Origin: Ruegeria aquimaris | Lineage (GTDB): Bacteria > Pseudomonadota > Alphaproteobacteria > Rhodobacterales > Rhodobacteraceae | Direction: 5' to 3' | Assembly (NCBI RefSeq): GCF_025751555.1 | Contig: NZ_JAOWLB010000013.1 | Location: 1-64,000 of the forward strand | Length of the DNA: 64,000 nucleotides | Shown here: in pieces, positions 9,698-17,302 of the stretch | Numbering within the stretch: position 1 is the first letter of the stretch | Layout: each line of letters begins with the position of its first letter | Made by a program: the position numbers and the translations under genes | Notes under the pieces: generated by a model | Database searches by the model: none | What the model saw: only the letters and a program-made list of their open reading frames with translations | What the model was told of the DNA's origin: nothing

Positions 9698-10327
9698 ATG
9701 CCAAGACTCTATTATTCGCCCCATACCCGCTCTTCCCGCGTCATCGCGCAGCTGATGCTGATGGGCAAGCTGGATCAGGTCGAGGTGGTGACCGTCGACG
9801 TCATTCGCCATGACGGCAGCGGGCGGCATGATCCGCGCAATCCCCATCCCGAGGGCAAGGTGCCTTATCTGGTCACCGACGACGGCACCGGGATTCGCGA
9901 AAGCGCGGCCATCATGATGTATCTCGACGAGTTGTTCGGCCAGCCGCTCAGCCCCGCCATCGGCGCGCCTGGGCGCGGCGCTTACCTCAGCTGGATGGCC
10001 TATTCGGGCGGGGTGCTGGAGCCGGTCCTTGTGGCCGCCTTCGCCGGGCTGGAGCATCCGGCGATCACCGAGACCTTTCGCGGCACGGCTGAACTCAGCG
10101 CCGTGCTGGAACAGGGCGTGCAGAAGGGGCCGTTTCTGCTCGGCGAGACGCTGAGCCTTGCCGACATCCTGCTGGCCTCGCCCTTTCAGTGGGCACCCCA
10201 CCTGTTGCCCGACAGCCCCGCCATCAAGGCCTGGGTCGAGCGCGTCGACAGCCATCTGGATGGCGCCGCCATCGCCGCATACGAGGCCAACGCCATGGCG
10301 CGGCTGACCGCGCCAGAGATCGCCTGA
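9698..10327 (+). CDS. Glutathione S-transferase family protein
   Basis: A 209-aa GST-fold protein. The thioredoxin-like N-terminal domain (residues 1-80) has PHTRSSRV at the active-site loop and VPYLVTDDGTGIRESAAI, the glutathione-binding cis-Pro and ES elements. The C-terminal all-helical domain contains LGETLSLADILLASP, the usual folding motif. The substrate is unknown. AAAGGTG lies just ahead of the ATG. The divergent YafY-type gene is the obvious candidate regulator, since the 93-bp gap must hold both promoters. Confidence 0.93.
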   Translation: MPRLYYSPHTRSSRVIAQLMLMGKLDQVEVVTVDVIRHDGSGRHDPRNPHPEGKVPYLVTDDGTGIRESAAIMMYLDELFGQPLSPAIGAPGRGAYLSWMAYSGGVLEPVLVAAFAGLEHPAITETFRGTAELSAVLEQGVQKGPFLLGETLSLADILLASPFQWAPHLLPDSPAIKAWVERVDSHLDGAAIAAYEANAMARLTAPEIA

Positions 10328-10353
10328 ACGGCGGCAGGACGGGCGCGCGCGGC

Positions 10354-11016
10354 CTAGCCGCGCGGTGCCTTATCCGCCCAACCCGCCAGCGTGGTTTCCA
10401 GATCGCCATAGCCGGTAAATCGGCGCTCGAAGGTGAGGCCGAGCCGCTCGGCGCAGATGCGCGCCTTTTCGGTCAGGGCCGGGTCGTCGGTCTGGGCCTG
10501 ATAGACCAGCTTGGTGTAATTGCCGAACATCATCGGAATCAGCTCCGGGTGACGGTCGAAGCCCATCGGTTTCCAGACAAAGGCATCGAACTGCCGCACC
10601 AGAAAATCGGTCAGGTAAAAGGCGGTGAACTCCTCTTCGGCGATCTCGGTGAACCGGTCGTTGCCTTCGAAGAAGGAATAGCAATGCGGGCCCTTGACCA
10701 TCTCGACCCCCAGCCGCGCGCAGGCGGCTTCAAGCAGGCCGCCGGTGCCGCAATCGGCATAGACCACGAAAATCCGCTGATACCTGTCGCGGTGGCGTGC
10801 CACCGCTTCCTCGACCGCGGCGGTGATTCGCTCAGGATGGACATGCAGTATGGCGGGCAGGCAGGTCAGATCCATATGGGTCCAGCCGTTGCGGTCGCGC
10901 AATGCGAGGATCTCGCGCGCCAGCGCACCACAGGCGATCAGCAGGATACGGGCGTCGCCGCTGCTCAGGCTGAGCCCGCTGCGGGTCAGCTGGGCGTCAT
11001 CGGGGAGCATGGTCAT
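10354..11016 (-). CDS. DUF1638 domain protein, possibly B12-methyl-transfer associated
   Basis: A 220-aa soluble protein matching DUF1638. It has ILLIACGALAREI near the N-terminus, a central YADCGTGGLL block, and MKFP-like KPMGFDRHPELI later. No signal peptide or membrane segment is seen. In other genomes DUF1638 genes tend to sit near corrinoid proteins and MttB-type methyltransferases; here the corrinoid gene is two genes upstream on the same strand. A helper role in corrinoid methyl transfer is an inference from context only. The start at MTMLPDD follows an AAGGCGG stretch; the longer upstream frame is low-complexity. Confidence 0.87.
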   Translation of the reverse strand: MTMLPDDAQLTRSGLSLSSGDARILLIACGALAREILALRDRNGWTHMDLTCLPAILHVHPERITAAVEEAVARHRDRYQRIFVVYADCGTGGLLEAACARLGVEMVKGPHCYSFFEGNDRFTEIAEEEFTAFYLTDFLVRQFDAFVWKPMGFDRHPELIPMMFGNYTKLVYQAQTDDPALTEKARICAERLGLTFERRFTGYGDLETTLAGWADKAPRG

Positions 11017-11101
11017 GTCGGGGCCGCCTTGTGCCGGTTGGGGTCGGCGCAGAATGCCAAGGCCCGCGCGGCAAAGGCAAGCACGCAGGCGACCGGATGT
11101 G

Positions 11102-12142
11102 TCAGGCGACCGACAGCAAGGCCTCGTGCTGGCGGATGGCAGGGCGGGCCAGCGGGCCAAAGCTCTGCATGCCGGTGGTTGCCAGTTCCGGGAACAGCAT
11201 CAGGATCTCGTCGCGCGCCGCCTGTTCCAGACCCGACCAGCCCATCTGCCCGGGGTGGAAGCTTTCGGTCGGGCAGCCTTCGGCCCAGATGATCTCGTGC
11301 CGGTCGAACAGCAGATGGATATAGGTGACCTCGCCGCCCGGCGCGATCAGGATATCGCGGGCATTGACCAGATGCTTGGCGGCCACCAGGGCCTGCACAT
11401 GGCCGGTGACCAGCTCGGCCCGCCAGCCTTCGATCAGCATCCGGTGCTGGGGCGAGACGATCAGGTCACGCCGGTTGTCCAGCGCCCCGGCCCGGATCAG
11501 CACCGGCGCAAGGGCCCCGGTGGCGCGCACGGTGGTACGCCCGATCCAGCGCAGCGGCTGGTCGCCATGGTCAAGGGTGCGGATCAGGTCGCCCGGCTGC
11601 AACTCCTCGATCAGGCGCGGCCCGTCTGCGGTGTCGATGATGGTGCCGGGGGTGAAGCAAGTGACCAGCTGCCAGTCCTGCCGGTTGGCGGTCAGGCCGG
11701 AATAATTGGCGCCGCCCCCGGTGAGCGCATCGAGCGTGAGAGACTGGATGATTCCCGCCTCAAGCGCGCTCTGGTCGGCATTGGCGTTGAACTCGGGCAT
11801 CAGATAGGTATTGCCGTTCACATCCTGGGCCAGCACCGCGGTGATGGTTGCGGTGCTGCCATCGGTATAGGTGATGGTGGCGTCATAGACGGCGGTGCCG
11901 TCAAAGGTCTGTGCCGGACCGCCATCGATCGAGAACTGTTCGGGCGGGGAATTGTCCATGTCATAGAACGACCCCGGATCTCCTACCGCGCTCCAGGTCA
12001 CGGCGCTGTCGACCAGCGGATCGGTGGCGCTGCCAAAGGTCATCCCGACAAGAGCGGCGGCGTTTTCGGCCGAATTGTTCCCCTCGAACGTGTCGATATC
12101 GGCCAGATTGCCTAGGAACAGCGCGGTAAAGGTCGTGGGCAT
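11102..12142 (-). CDS. Hint (hedgehog/intein) domain protein
   Basis: A 346-aa protein without a classical signal peptide. The N-terminal 160 residues are acidic and strand-rich (TFTALFLGNLADIDTFEGNN, then YTDGSTATITAVLAQDVNG). At residue 162 a Hint domain starts with CFTPGTIIDTADG and continues with LQPGDLIRTLDHG and SPQHRML, the block pattern of the Hint_2 family. Roseobacters carry many such proteins; several are thought to leave the cell by type I secretion, but I see no clear RTX repeats here. A Cys is present at the expected self-processing position. A good ribosome site (CCGGAGG) precedes the ATG. Confidence 0.9.
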   Translation of the reverse strand: MPTTFTALFLGNLADIDTFEGNNSAENAAALVGMTFGSATDPLVDSAVTWSAVGDPGSFYDMDNSPPEQFSIDGGPAQTFDGTAVYDATITYTDGSTATITAVLAQDVNGNTYLMPEFNANADQSALEAGIIQSLTLDALTGGGANYSGLTANRQDWQLVTCFTPGTIIDTADGPRLIEELQPGDLIRTLDHGDQPLRWIGRTTVRATGALAPVLIRAGALDNRRDLIVSPQHRMLIEGWRAELVTGHVQALVAAKHLVNARDILIAPGGEVTYIHLLFDRHEIIWAEGCPTESFHPGQMGWSGLEQAARDEILMLFPELATTGMQSFGPLARPAIRQHEALLSVA

Positions 12143-12245
12143 GGGCACCTCCGGGCAGCTTGGGTACGGCTGACAACCTAAGGCCCGAAGCTGGCCAAAG
12201 TCAGAGGGAAAGGTGACCGAGATGTGACACAGTCGGCGTATCGCC

Positions 12246-12276
12246 AACAAAAAGGGCCGCTCTCAAGGGCGGCCCT
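12246..12276 (-). terminator. Rho-independent terminator of the corrinoid gene
   Basis: On the minus strand an 8-bp GC stem (AGGGCCGC with GCGGCCCT, loop of 8) is followed by TTTTTGT. It begins 20 bp after the corrinoid-protein stop. It also separates that gene from the Hint gene, so the two are probably separate transcripts. Confidence 0.85.
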
Positions 12277-12296
12277 GCATGCGAGAGAGACAGGTC

Positions 12297-12995
12297 TCAG
12301 ACCGCCATGCGGTTATGCTTGCGCCCGACCCAGTCCTTGGCGGTTTCGACCGCCACCGCCGCGTCGCGGCAATAGGCGTCGGCGCCGATGGCCTTGCCGA
12401 ATTCCTCGTTCAGCGGCGCGCCGCCGACCAGCACGATATAGTCGTCGCGCACGCCTTTTTCGACCAGCGTGTCGATCACCACCTTCATGTAGGGCATGGT
12501 GGTGGTCAGCAGCGCCGACATGCCCAGGATGTCGGGCTGTTCCCGCTCCAGCGCATCCATGTAATTCTCGACCGGGTTGTTGATACCCAGGTCGACCACC
12601 TCGAAACCGGCACCTTCCATCATCATCGACACAAGGTTCTTGCCGATGTCGTGGATGTCGCCCTTGACGGTGCCGATCACCATCTTGCCGACGCGCGGCG
12701 CGCCGGTTTCGGCCAGCAGCGGCTTCAGGATGGCCATGCCGCCCTTCATCGCGTTGGCGGCCAGAAGCACTTCGGGAACGAACAGGATGCCGTCGCGGAA
12801 GTCGGCGCCGACGATGGTCATGCCGCCCACCAGTGCCTTGGTCAGCACGTCATAGGGGGCCCAGCCGCGCTCGATCAGGATGTTCACACCCTCTTCGATC
12901 TCTTCCTTGAGACCGTCATAGAGGTCGTCGAACATCTGCTGGACGAGTTCCTCGTCGTCGAGTTCCGACAGGATGATGTCTTCTTCTTCCGACAT
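12297..12995 (-). CDS. Corrinoid (B12-binding) methyl-carrier protein
   Basis: A 232-aa two-domain corrinoid protein. Residues about 10-95 form the four-helix cap (B12-binding_2). The Rossmann-type B12 domain follows with DIHDIG at residues 113-118, where His115 is the lower cobalt ligand, then GMSALLTTTM and VGGAPL, which cradle the nucleotide tail. Such proteins carry a methyl group between a substrate methyltransferase and a second methyltransferase. Candidate roles are the cobalamin subunit of a split methionine synthase, as reported for some Rhodobacteraceae, or a partner of an MttB-type enzyme. No methyltransferase gene is adjacent, so this is open. DUF1638 is two genes downstream. Confidence 0.93.
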   Translation of the reverse strand: MSEEEDIILSELDDEELVQQMFDDLYDGLKEEIEEGVNILIERGWAPYDVLTKALVGGMTIVGADFRDGILFVPEVLLAANAMKGGMAILKPLLAETGAPRVGKMVIGTVKGDIHDIGKNLVSMMMEGAGFEVVDLGINNPVENYMDALEREQPDILGMSALLTTTMPYMKVVIDTLVEKGVRDDYIVLVGGAPLNEEFGKAIGADAYCRDAAVAVETAKDWVGRKHNRMAV

Positions 12996-13127
12996 GGCGT
13001 GATTCCTTGAGCGTTGGTGGGGGAATGCCCCGGATGCGTTTTTTCCCTTTTTGCCCAAGGGTCACTTTTCGACTGCGTCGATTGCGACATGGGCGGTGTT
13101 GCAACCGACCTATAGAAAGGAATTCGC

Positions 13128-13149
13128 CGGATTGATAATGAGTAATCCG
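13128..13149. promoter_or_regulatory. Inverted repeat in the corrinoid/radical SAM intergenic region
   Basis: CGGATT and AATCCG form perfect 6-bp arms around a 10-base AT-rich centre (GATAATGAGT). It lies about 130 bp upstream of the corrinoid-protein start and about 100 bp upstream of the radical SAM start. The spacing suits a dimeric regulator, but no protein can be assigned. Confidence 0.35.
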
Positions 13150-13221
13150 CAGAATGATCATGGGCCGGGCACATGATCCGCCGTCTTCGCGCCGCCGCGT
13201 GTGAACCAACCCTTGCGGAAT

Positions 13222-13247
13222 GTTCGCTTGATGTTCTACTCATGTTC
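13222..13247 (+). promoter_or_regulatory. Two overlapping LexA (SOS) boxes
   Basis: Three GTTC blocks lie at 13222-13225, 13233-13236 and 13244-13247, each separated by exactly 7 bases. This makes two overlapping copies of the alphaproteobacterial LexA operator GTTC-N7-GTTC. The second copy, GTTCTACTCATGTTC, differs at one base from the operator in front of lexA in this same window. The array ends one base before the ATG at 13249, so LexA bound here should block the promoter or a leaderless transcript start. Confidence 0.82.
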
Positions 13248-13248
13248 C

Positions 13249-14337
13249 ATGAGTCCCACCGATCCATCGCAGAATCTCGGCATCCGCACCCCCGGGCGTG
13301 GCGCGCTCAGCAACGAGGCGGGGCGGTTCGAACGGCATGACCGTGTCGCCGAATCCGACGGCTGGGACCGCGACGAGGATCTGCCGCCGCTGCGCACCCA
13401 TGTCGCGATCGAGACCGCGCGCAGCCTGATCACCTATAACCGATCGCCCGATCTGCCATTCGACCGCTCGATCAATCCCTATCGCGGCTGCGAACATGGC
13501 TGCGTCTATTGCTTTGCCCGCCCGACCCATGCCTATCTCGGACTGTCGCCGGGGCTCGATTTCGAAACCCGGCTGGTGGCGCGGCCAAACGCGGGCGCGA
13601 TCCTGCGCGCCGAACTCAGCGCGCGCCGTTACAAGGTGGCGCCCATCGCCGTCGGCACCAATACCGACCCCTACCAGCCGATCGAGAAAACCCACCGGAT
13701 CACCCGCGATTGCCTTGCGGTGCTGGCCGAATTCAATCACCCGGTCGCCATCGTGACCAAGGGCGCGCTGATCGAACGCGACCTCGATATCCTCGGTCCG
13801 ATGGCAACGCGCGGGCTGGTGCGCGTCGGCATCTCGCTCACCACGCTCGACGCCGATCTGTCGCGGCGGATGGAGCCGCGCGCGCCCGCGCCAAAGCGGC
13901 GGCTGGCGATGATCCGCACGCTGACCGGGGCAGGGGTGCCGGTGCGGCTGATGACCTCGCCGCTGGTACCCGGCCTCACCGATCACGAGATGGAGGCGCT
14001 TCTGGCCGCCGGGGCCGAGGCCGGCGCCGACACCGCCAGCTGGATCATGCTGCGCCTGCCGCGCGAGGTGTCGCAGCTCTGGCAGGAATGGCTGGCCGAA
14101 CATGCCCCGACCCGGGCCGCCAAGGTGATGGCGCGCCTGCGCGAGATGCATGGCGGCCGCGACTATGATCCGCGCTGGGGCCACCGGATGCGGGGCGAGG
14201 GTCAGTATGCCGAGATGATGGCGCAACGGTTTCGCGCCGCCTGCAAACGCGTCGGGCTGGCGCAGCAGGCGCCAGCCCTCAGATGCGATCTGTTCCGGGT
14301 GCCGCCGCAGCCCGGCGATCAGCTCAACCTGTTCTGA
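13249..14337 (+). CDS. PA0069/Rv2578c-type radical SAM protein, likely SOS-controlled
   Basis: A 362-aa radical SAM enzyme of the SplB-related group (COG1533, loosely annotated as DNA repair photolyase). The 4Fe-4S motif CEHGCVYC has Cys81, Cys85 and Cys88, followed by FARPTHAYLG. The TIM-barrel part shows VGTNTDPYQPIEK and SLTTLD. The reaction is unknown. The ATG at 13249 directly follows the LexA array and has no ribosome site, which suggests a leaderless mRNA. In-frame starts at 13201 (GTG) and 13231 (ATG) exist, but they would put the operator inside the coding region. SOS control supports a DNA-damage role for this poorly known family. Confidence 0.92.
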   Translation: MSPTDPSQNLGIRTPGRGALSNEAGRFERHDRVAESDGWDRDEDLPPLRTHVAIETARSLITYNRSPDLPFDRSINPYRGCEHGCVYCFARPTHAYLGLSPGLDFETRLVARPNAGAILRAELSARRYKVAPIAVGTNTDPYQPIEKTHRITRDCLAVLAEFNHPVAIVTKGALIERDLDILGPMATRGLVRVGISLTTLDADLSRRMEPRAPAPKRRLAMIRTLTGAGVPVRLMTSPLVPGLTDHEMEALLAAGAEAGADTASWIMLRLPREVSQLWQEWLAEHAPTRAAKVMARLREMHGGRDYDPRWGHRMRGEGQYAEMMAQRFRAACKRVGLAQQAPALRCDLFRVPPQPGDQLNLF

Positions 14338-14343
14338 CCGGGC

Positions 14344-15528
14344 TCAATAGGTCTCGACCAGATCCACCTCGTCGACCGGCTCACTTGCCATCATCTCATA
14401 GGCCAGCTCGTCATGCATGGGCTGGGTCATCAGCGCCATGACATCGTTGAGGTAGTACTGGTCGTCGCAGACCGGCGGCTGCGGGTCCTCCTCGCACTGG
14501 CCAAGCAGTTTCAGCGACCCTTCCCGGTCTTCGCTGCCCTCTTCCCCGACCGAGGTCAGCCGCAGGCCAAACATCTCGCCCTCGAAATCGTCGAGGCTCA
14601 GCCCGTCGGGATGCGACAGGGTAAAGCTGGTGGCGCGGATATCGTCGTCATGCCCGATCCCGCCTCGCCCGATCGAGATACCCGCATCGAACCCGTTTTC
14701 GGTCTCGCCGGTCTCGCCCTCCTGTGCGCCCTCCATGTTGACGCCGTTACCCAGATCGTTGACCGACCCGGCCGCGAATTGCGAACCGGTCACGTCCTCG
14801 CCACTCACGGTCATCCCGTTCAGCAGGCTGTCGTCCGCGATGTTGAAGAACAGACCGTTGATATCGCCGATCTGTCCGGTCGCATCCGGGTCGTCGCCCT
14901 CCAGCACCTCCAGGTCGACCCGGATATCGCCATTCTCAAGCTGGGTCAGCACCACCTCGGTGTTGACCGGCCCCTCGATCAGGAAGGCGCATTCTTCGTC
15001 TTCATGCTCTTCGTCGTCAAAGCTGTCTCCGCCGCCGCTTTGGTCGCTCACGGTCTTGACCAACCCGTTTTCGGTGTCCGAGTTCACCACCGCGGCAAGA
15101 CTGTCGAGGTCGATATCTTCGATGCTTAGCGGGCCGTTTTCCGACCACATGGTAAAGTTGGCGGCACTCACATAGCCTTCGGTCGAATCCGGGCTCAGCC
15201 CGAACTGGATCCCGGCATCATAGCTCTCGGCCAACTGCGCCCCGTTGCTCAGGCTGTCGACCGCGTCCGGGTCCATCTGCACATCGGTGACAGGCGCCCA
15301 CTCGGTGCCCTGGTTCTCGTCCGGCCAGATGTGCAACCCGTTCAGGGTGGCTTCATCGGTGAAGTTGAAAAAGAACCCGTCAAGGTCACCGGCATCGACC
15401 TCCGGATCCTCCGACTTGATGTCGATGAACAATCCGCCATCGAATTTTTCGACAATGGTCACCAGCAATCTCGGCTCGCAGCCCAGCGAGACGGTAATCT
15501 GTGTCTTTTCGCCAACGGTTCCGGTCAT
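14344..15528 (-). CDS. Acidic protein with a duplicated domain, function unknown
   Basis: A 394-aa, strongly acidic protein that I cannot assign to a characterised family. It has an internal duplication. GDLDGFFFNFTDEATLNG at about 48-64 is repeated as GDINGLFFNIADDSLLNG at about 221-238. Both copies go on through a DAGI(Q/S) block and then an NFTM/SFTL...PLS/GLS strand, so each unit is about 140 residues with a 173-residue period. The linker at about 165-180 is almost all Asp, Glu and Gly. No signal peptide or membrane segment is present. Strand-rich, acidic, calcium-binding-like character suggests an extracellular protein, perhaps exported by a type I system, but this is inference. GGGGG precedes the ATG. 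Confidence 0.8.
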   Translation of the reverse strand: MTGTVGEKTQITVSLGCEPRLLVTIVEKFDGGLFIDIKSEDPEVDAGDLDGFFFNFTDEATLNGLHIWPDENQGTEWAPVTDVQMDPDAVDSLSNGAQLAESYDAGIQFGLSPDSTEGYVSAANFTMWSENGPLSIEDIDLDSLAAVVNSDTENGLVKTVSDQSGGGDSFDDEEHEDEECAFLIEGPVNTEVVLTQLENGDIRVDLEVLEGDDPDATGQIGDINGLFFNIADDSLLNGMTVSGEDVTGSQFAAGSVNDLGNGVNMEGAQEGETGETENGFDAGISIGRGGIGHDDDIRATSFTLSHPDGLSLDDFEGEMFGLRLTSVGEEGSEDREGSLKLLGQCEEDPQPPVCDDQYYLNDVMALMTQPMHDELAYEMMASEPVDEVDLVETY

Positions 15529-15765
15529 GGAAATCCCCCTTCAAAGATCAGTGGCCGACACTAGGGCGCGCGCCATGTTTTGAACACAAATTTACCGTTT
15601 TCCCGGCCAAAACCCCTAAATCAGGGTACGCGGTGTTTACGTCTGGGAAACGGTTTTTCCCGTGGCCCGGCGCAGCGGGTGAAAACGGAAACGACTCGGA
15701 CAAACCCGCTTCTGGCCGGTCGGGGAATCGCTTTGGCAGGCTGGGTCGGGGGCCCGGTGACCGCC
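15529..15765. other. Non-coding stretch upstream of the duplicated-domain gene
   Basis: No plausible gene is seen. The part nearest 15528 must hold the promoter of the acidic protein. It contains a small dyad, GGGAAACGG-TTTTTCCC, at about 15646-15661. The rest of the gap up to gltA holds the 47-bp element and the gltA terminator, listed separately. Confidence 0.6.
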
Positions 15766-15812
15766 GTACAAGACGGACAATCGGGGTCTTTGGCGACGTA
15801 CAAAACGGTCAA
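15766..15812 (-). repeat. 47-bp paired 15-mer element, copy 1
   Basis: Read on the minus strand it is TTGACCGTTTTGTAC, a 17-base spacer ending AGACCCCGA, then the variant TTGTCCGTCTTGTAC. The same 15-17-15 layout and the same AGACCCCGA spacer end occur at 53225-53271. It lies just beyond the gltA terminator. The function is unknown; the 32-bp period puts both 15-mers on the same face of the helix. Confidence 0.75.
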
Positions 15813-15821
15813 TTCGTGGGA

Positions 15822-15858
15822 CAAAAGGAAAACCCCGGCGGATGGCTCCACCGGGGTT
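15822..15858 (-). terminator. Rho-independent terminator of gltA
   Basis: An 8-bp stem (AACCCCGG with CCGGGGTT, 12-base loop) lies 27 bp beyond the gltA stop, and on the minus strand is followed by TTCCTTTTG. It ends the gltA transcript before the 47-bp element. Confidence 0.85.
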
Positions 15859-15884
15859 GAATTGGCCTGTTCCGACGGATCGGA

Positions 15885-17180
15885 TCAGCGGTCTTCGATA
15901 TCCACATAATCGCGCGCGGTCGAGCCGAGATAGAGCTGACGCGGGCGGCCGATCTTGTGCTGCGGATCCGACAGCTGTTCCTTCCACTGGCTGATCCAGC
16001 CCACGGTCCGCGACACCGCGAAGATGGGCGTGAACATTGAGGTCGGGAAACCCATCGCCTCAAGGATGATGCCCGAGTAGAAGTCCACGTTCGGAAACAG
16101 TTTTTTCTCGGCGAAGTAGTCGTCGGCCAAGGCCGCGCGCTCCAGTTCCTTGGCGGTGGCCAGGATCGGGTTGTTCTCCACGCCCAGCAGATCCAACACC
16201 TCGTCGGCGGACTGTTTCATCACCGTCGCGCGCGGGTCGAAGTTCTTGTAGACCCGGTGGCCAAAGCCCATCAGGCGGAACGGATCGTTCTTGTCCTTGG
16301 CGCGGGCGATGAACTCGGGGATACGGTCCGGAGAGCCAATTTCCTTAAGCATTTCAAGGCACGCCTGGTTCGCCCCACCATGCGCGGGCCCCCAGAGACA
16401 GGCGATCCCGGCAGCGATACAGGCGAACGGATTGGCGCCCGAGGACGAGGCCAGACGCACCGTCGAGGTCGAGGCGTTCTGCTCGTGATCGGCATGCAGG
16501 GTGAAAATCCGGTCCATGGCGCGGGCCAGGATCGGGTCCACATGGTAATGCTCGGCCGGCACGGCAAAGCACATTTGCAGGAAGTTGGCCGCGTAATCCA
16601 GATCGTTGCGCGGATACATGAATGGCTGGCCGATCGAGTATTTATACGCCATCGCCGCGATGGTCGGCATCTTGGCGATCAGCCGGTGGCTGGCGATCTC
16701 GCGCTGATGCGGGTCGGCGATATCGGTCGAGTCGTGATAGAAGGCCGACATCGCGCCGACCACACCCACCATGGTCGCCATCGGATGCGCATCGCGGCGG
16801 AAGCCGCGGAAGAAGTAATGCATCTGCTCATGGATCATGGTGTGGCGGGTGATCGTGGTCTCGAACTTCTCCAGATCCTTGGCGGTCGGCAACTCACCGT
16901 AGAGCAGCAGATAGCAGACCTCGAGGTAATGAGACTTGGCCGCGAGCTGGTCGATCGGATAACCGCGATGCAACAGCTCGCCCAGCTCGCCGTCGATATA
17001 GGTGATGGTGCTGTCGCAGCTTGCTGTCGAAGTGAAGCCGGGGTCATAGGTGAACACCCCCGCCTGACCGTAAAGCTTTCGGATATCAATGACATCCGGG
17101 CCCGTCGACGGCGAAAGGACTGGCAACTCATAGGATTGGCCGTTCAGGCTGAGCGTCGCGGTTTTCTTTTCTTCAGTCAT
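15885..17180 (-). CDS. gltA: Citrate synthase (type II)
   Basis: A 431-aa citrate synthase that condenses oxaloacetate with acetyl-CoA at the entry to the TCA cycle. Catalytic residues are visible: His267 in [10 protein letters not shown] and His308 in GFGHRVYK, with His232 in [10 protein letters not shown] binding oxaloacetate. The length and the N-terminal strand-rich domain ([16 protein letters not shown]) match the hexameric, NADH-sensitive type of Gram-negative bacteria. I chose ATG 17180 (MTEEKK), preceded by AAGGAAGGGAC. A terminator follows the gene. The next gene upstream on the same strand is gltX, 122 bp away, so gltA probably has its own promoter. Confidence 0.98.
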   Translation of the reverse strand: MTEEKKTATLSLNGQSYELPVLSPSTGPDVIDIRKLYGQAGVFTYDPGFTSTASCDSTITYIDGELGELLHRGYPIDQLAAKSHYLEVCYLLLYGELPTAKDLEKFETTITRHTMIHEQMHYFFRGFRRDAHPMATMVGVVGAMSAFYHDSTDIADPHQREIASHRLIAKMPTIAAMAYKYSIGQPFMYPRNDLDYAANFLQMCFAVPAEHYHVDPILARAMDRIFTLHADHEQNASTSTVRLASSSGANPFACIAAGIACLWGPAHGGANQACLEMLKEIGSPDRIPEFIARAKDKNDPFRLMGFGHRVYKNFDPRATVMKQSADEVLDLLGVENNPILATAKELERAALADDYFAEKKLFPNVDFYSGIILEAMGFPTSMFTPIFAVSRTVGWISQWKEQLSDPQHKIGRPRQLYLGSTARDYVDIEDR

Positions 17181-17302
17181 TCTTGTCCCTTCCTTGTGGC
17201 AGGCACGGGGCGCACCATCTTGCGCGCATCCCATGCGGGCGTGTCCGCACGCGCGCGTGCAGACCCGGGTCTTAACCGCGTGAGATTACCCGATCGCAAA
17301 GA

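Noticed and set aside
12143..12245. Regulatory RNA between the Hint gene and the corrinoid terminator
   Set aside because: No conserved structure beyond the terminator is visible, and the space is mostly the Hint gene's promoter.
17181..17302. Hidden gene between gltA and gltX
   Set aside because: The 122-bp gap is GC-rich with repeated GCGCG strings and has no start with a ribosome site.
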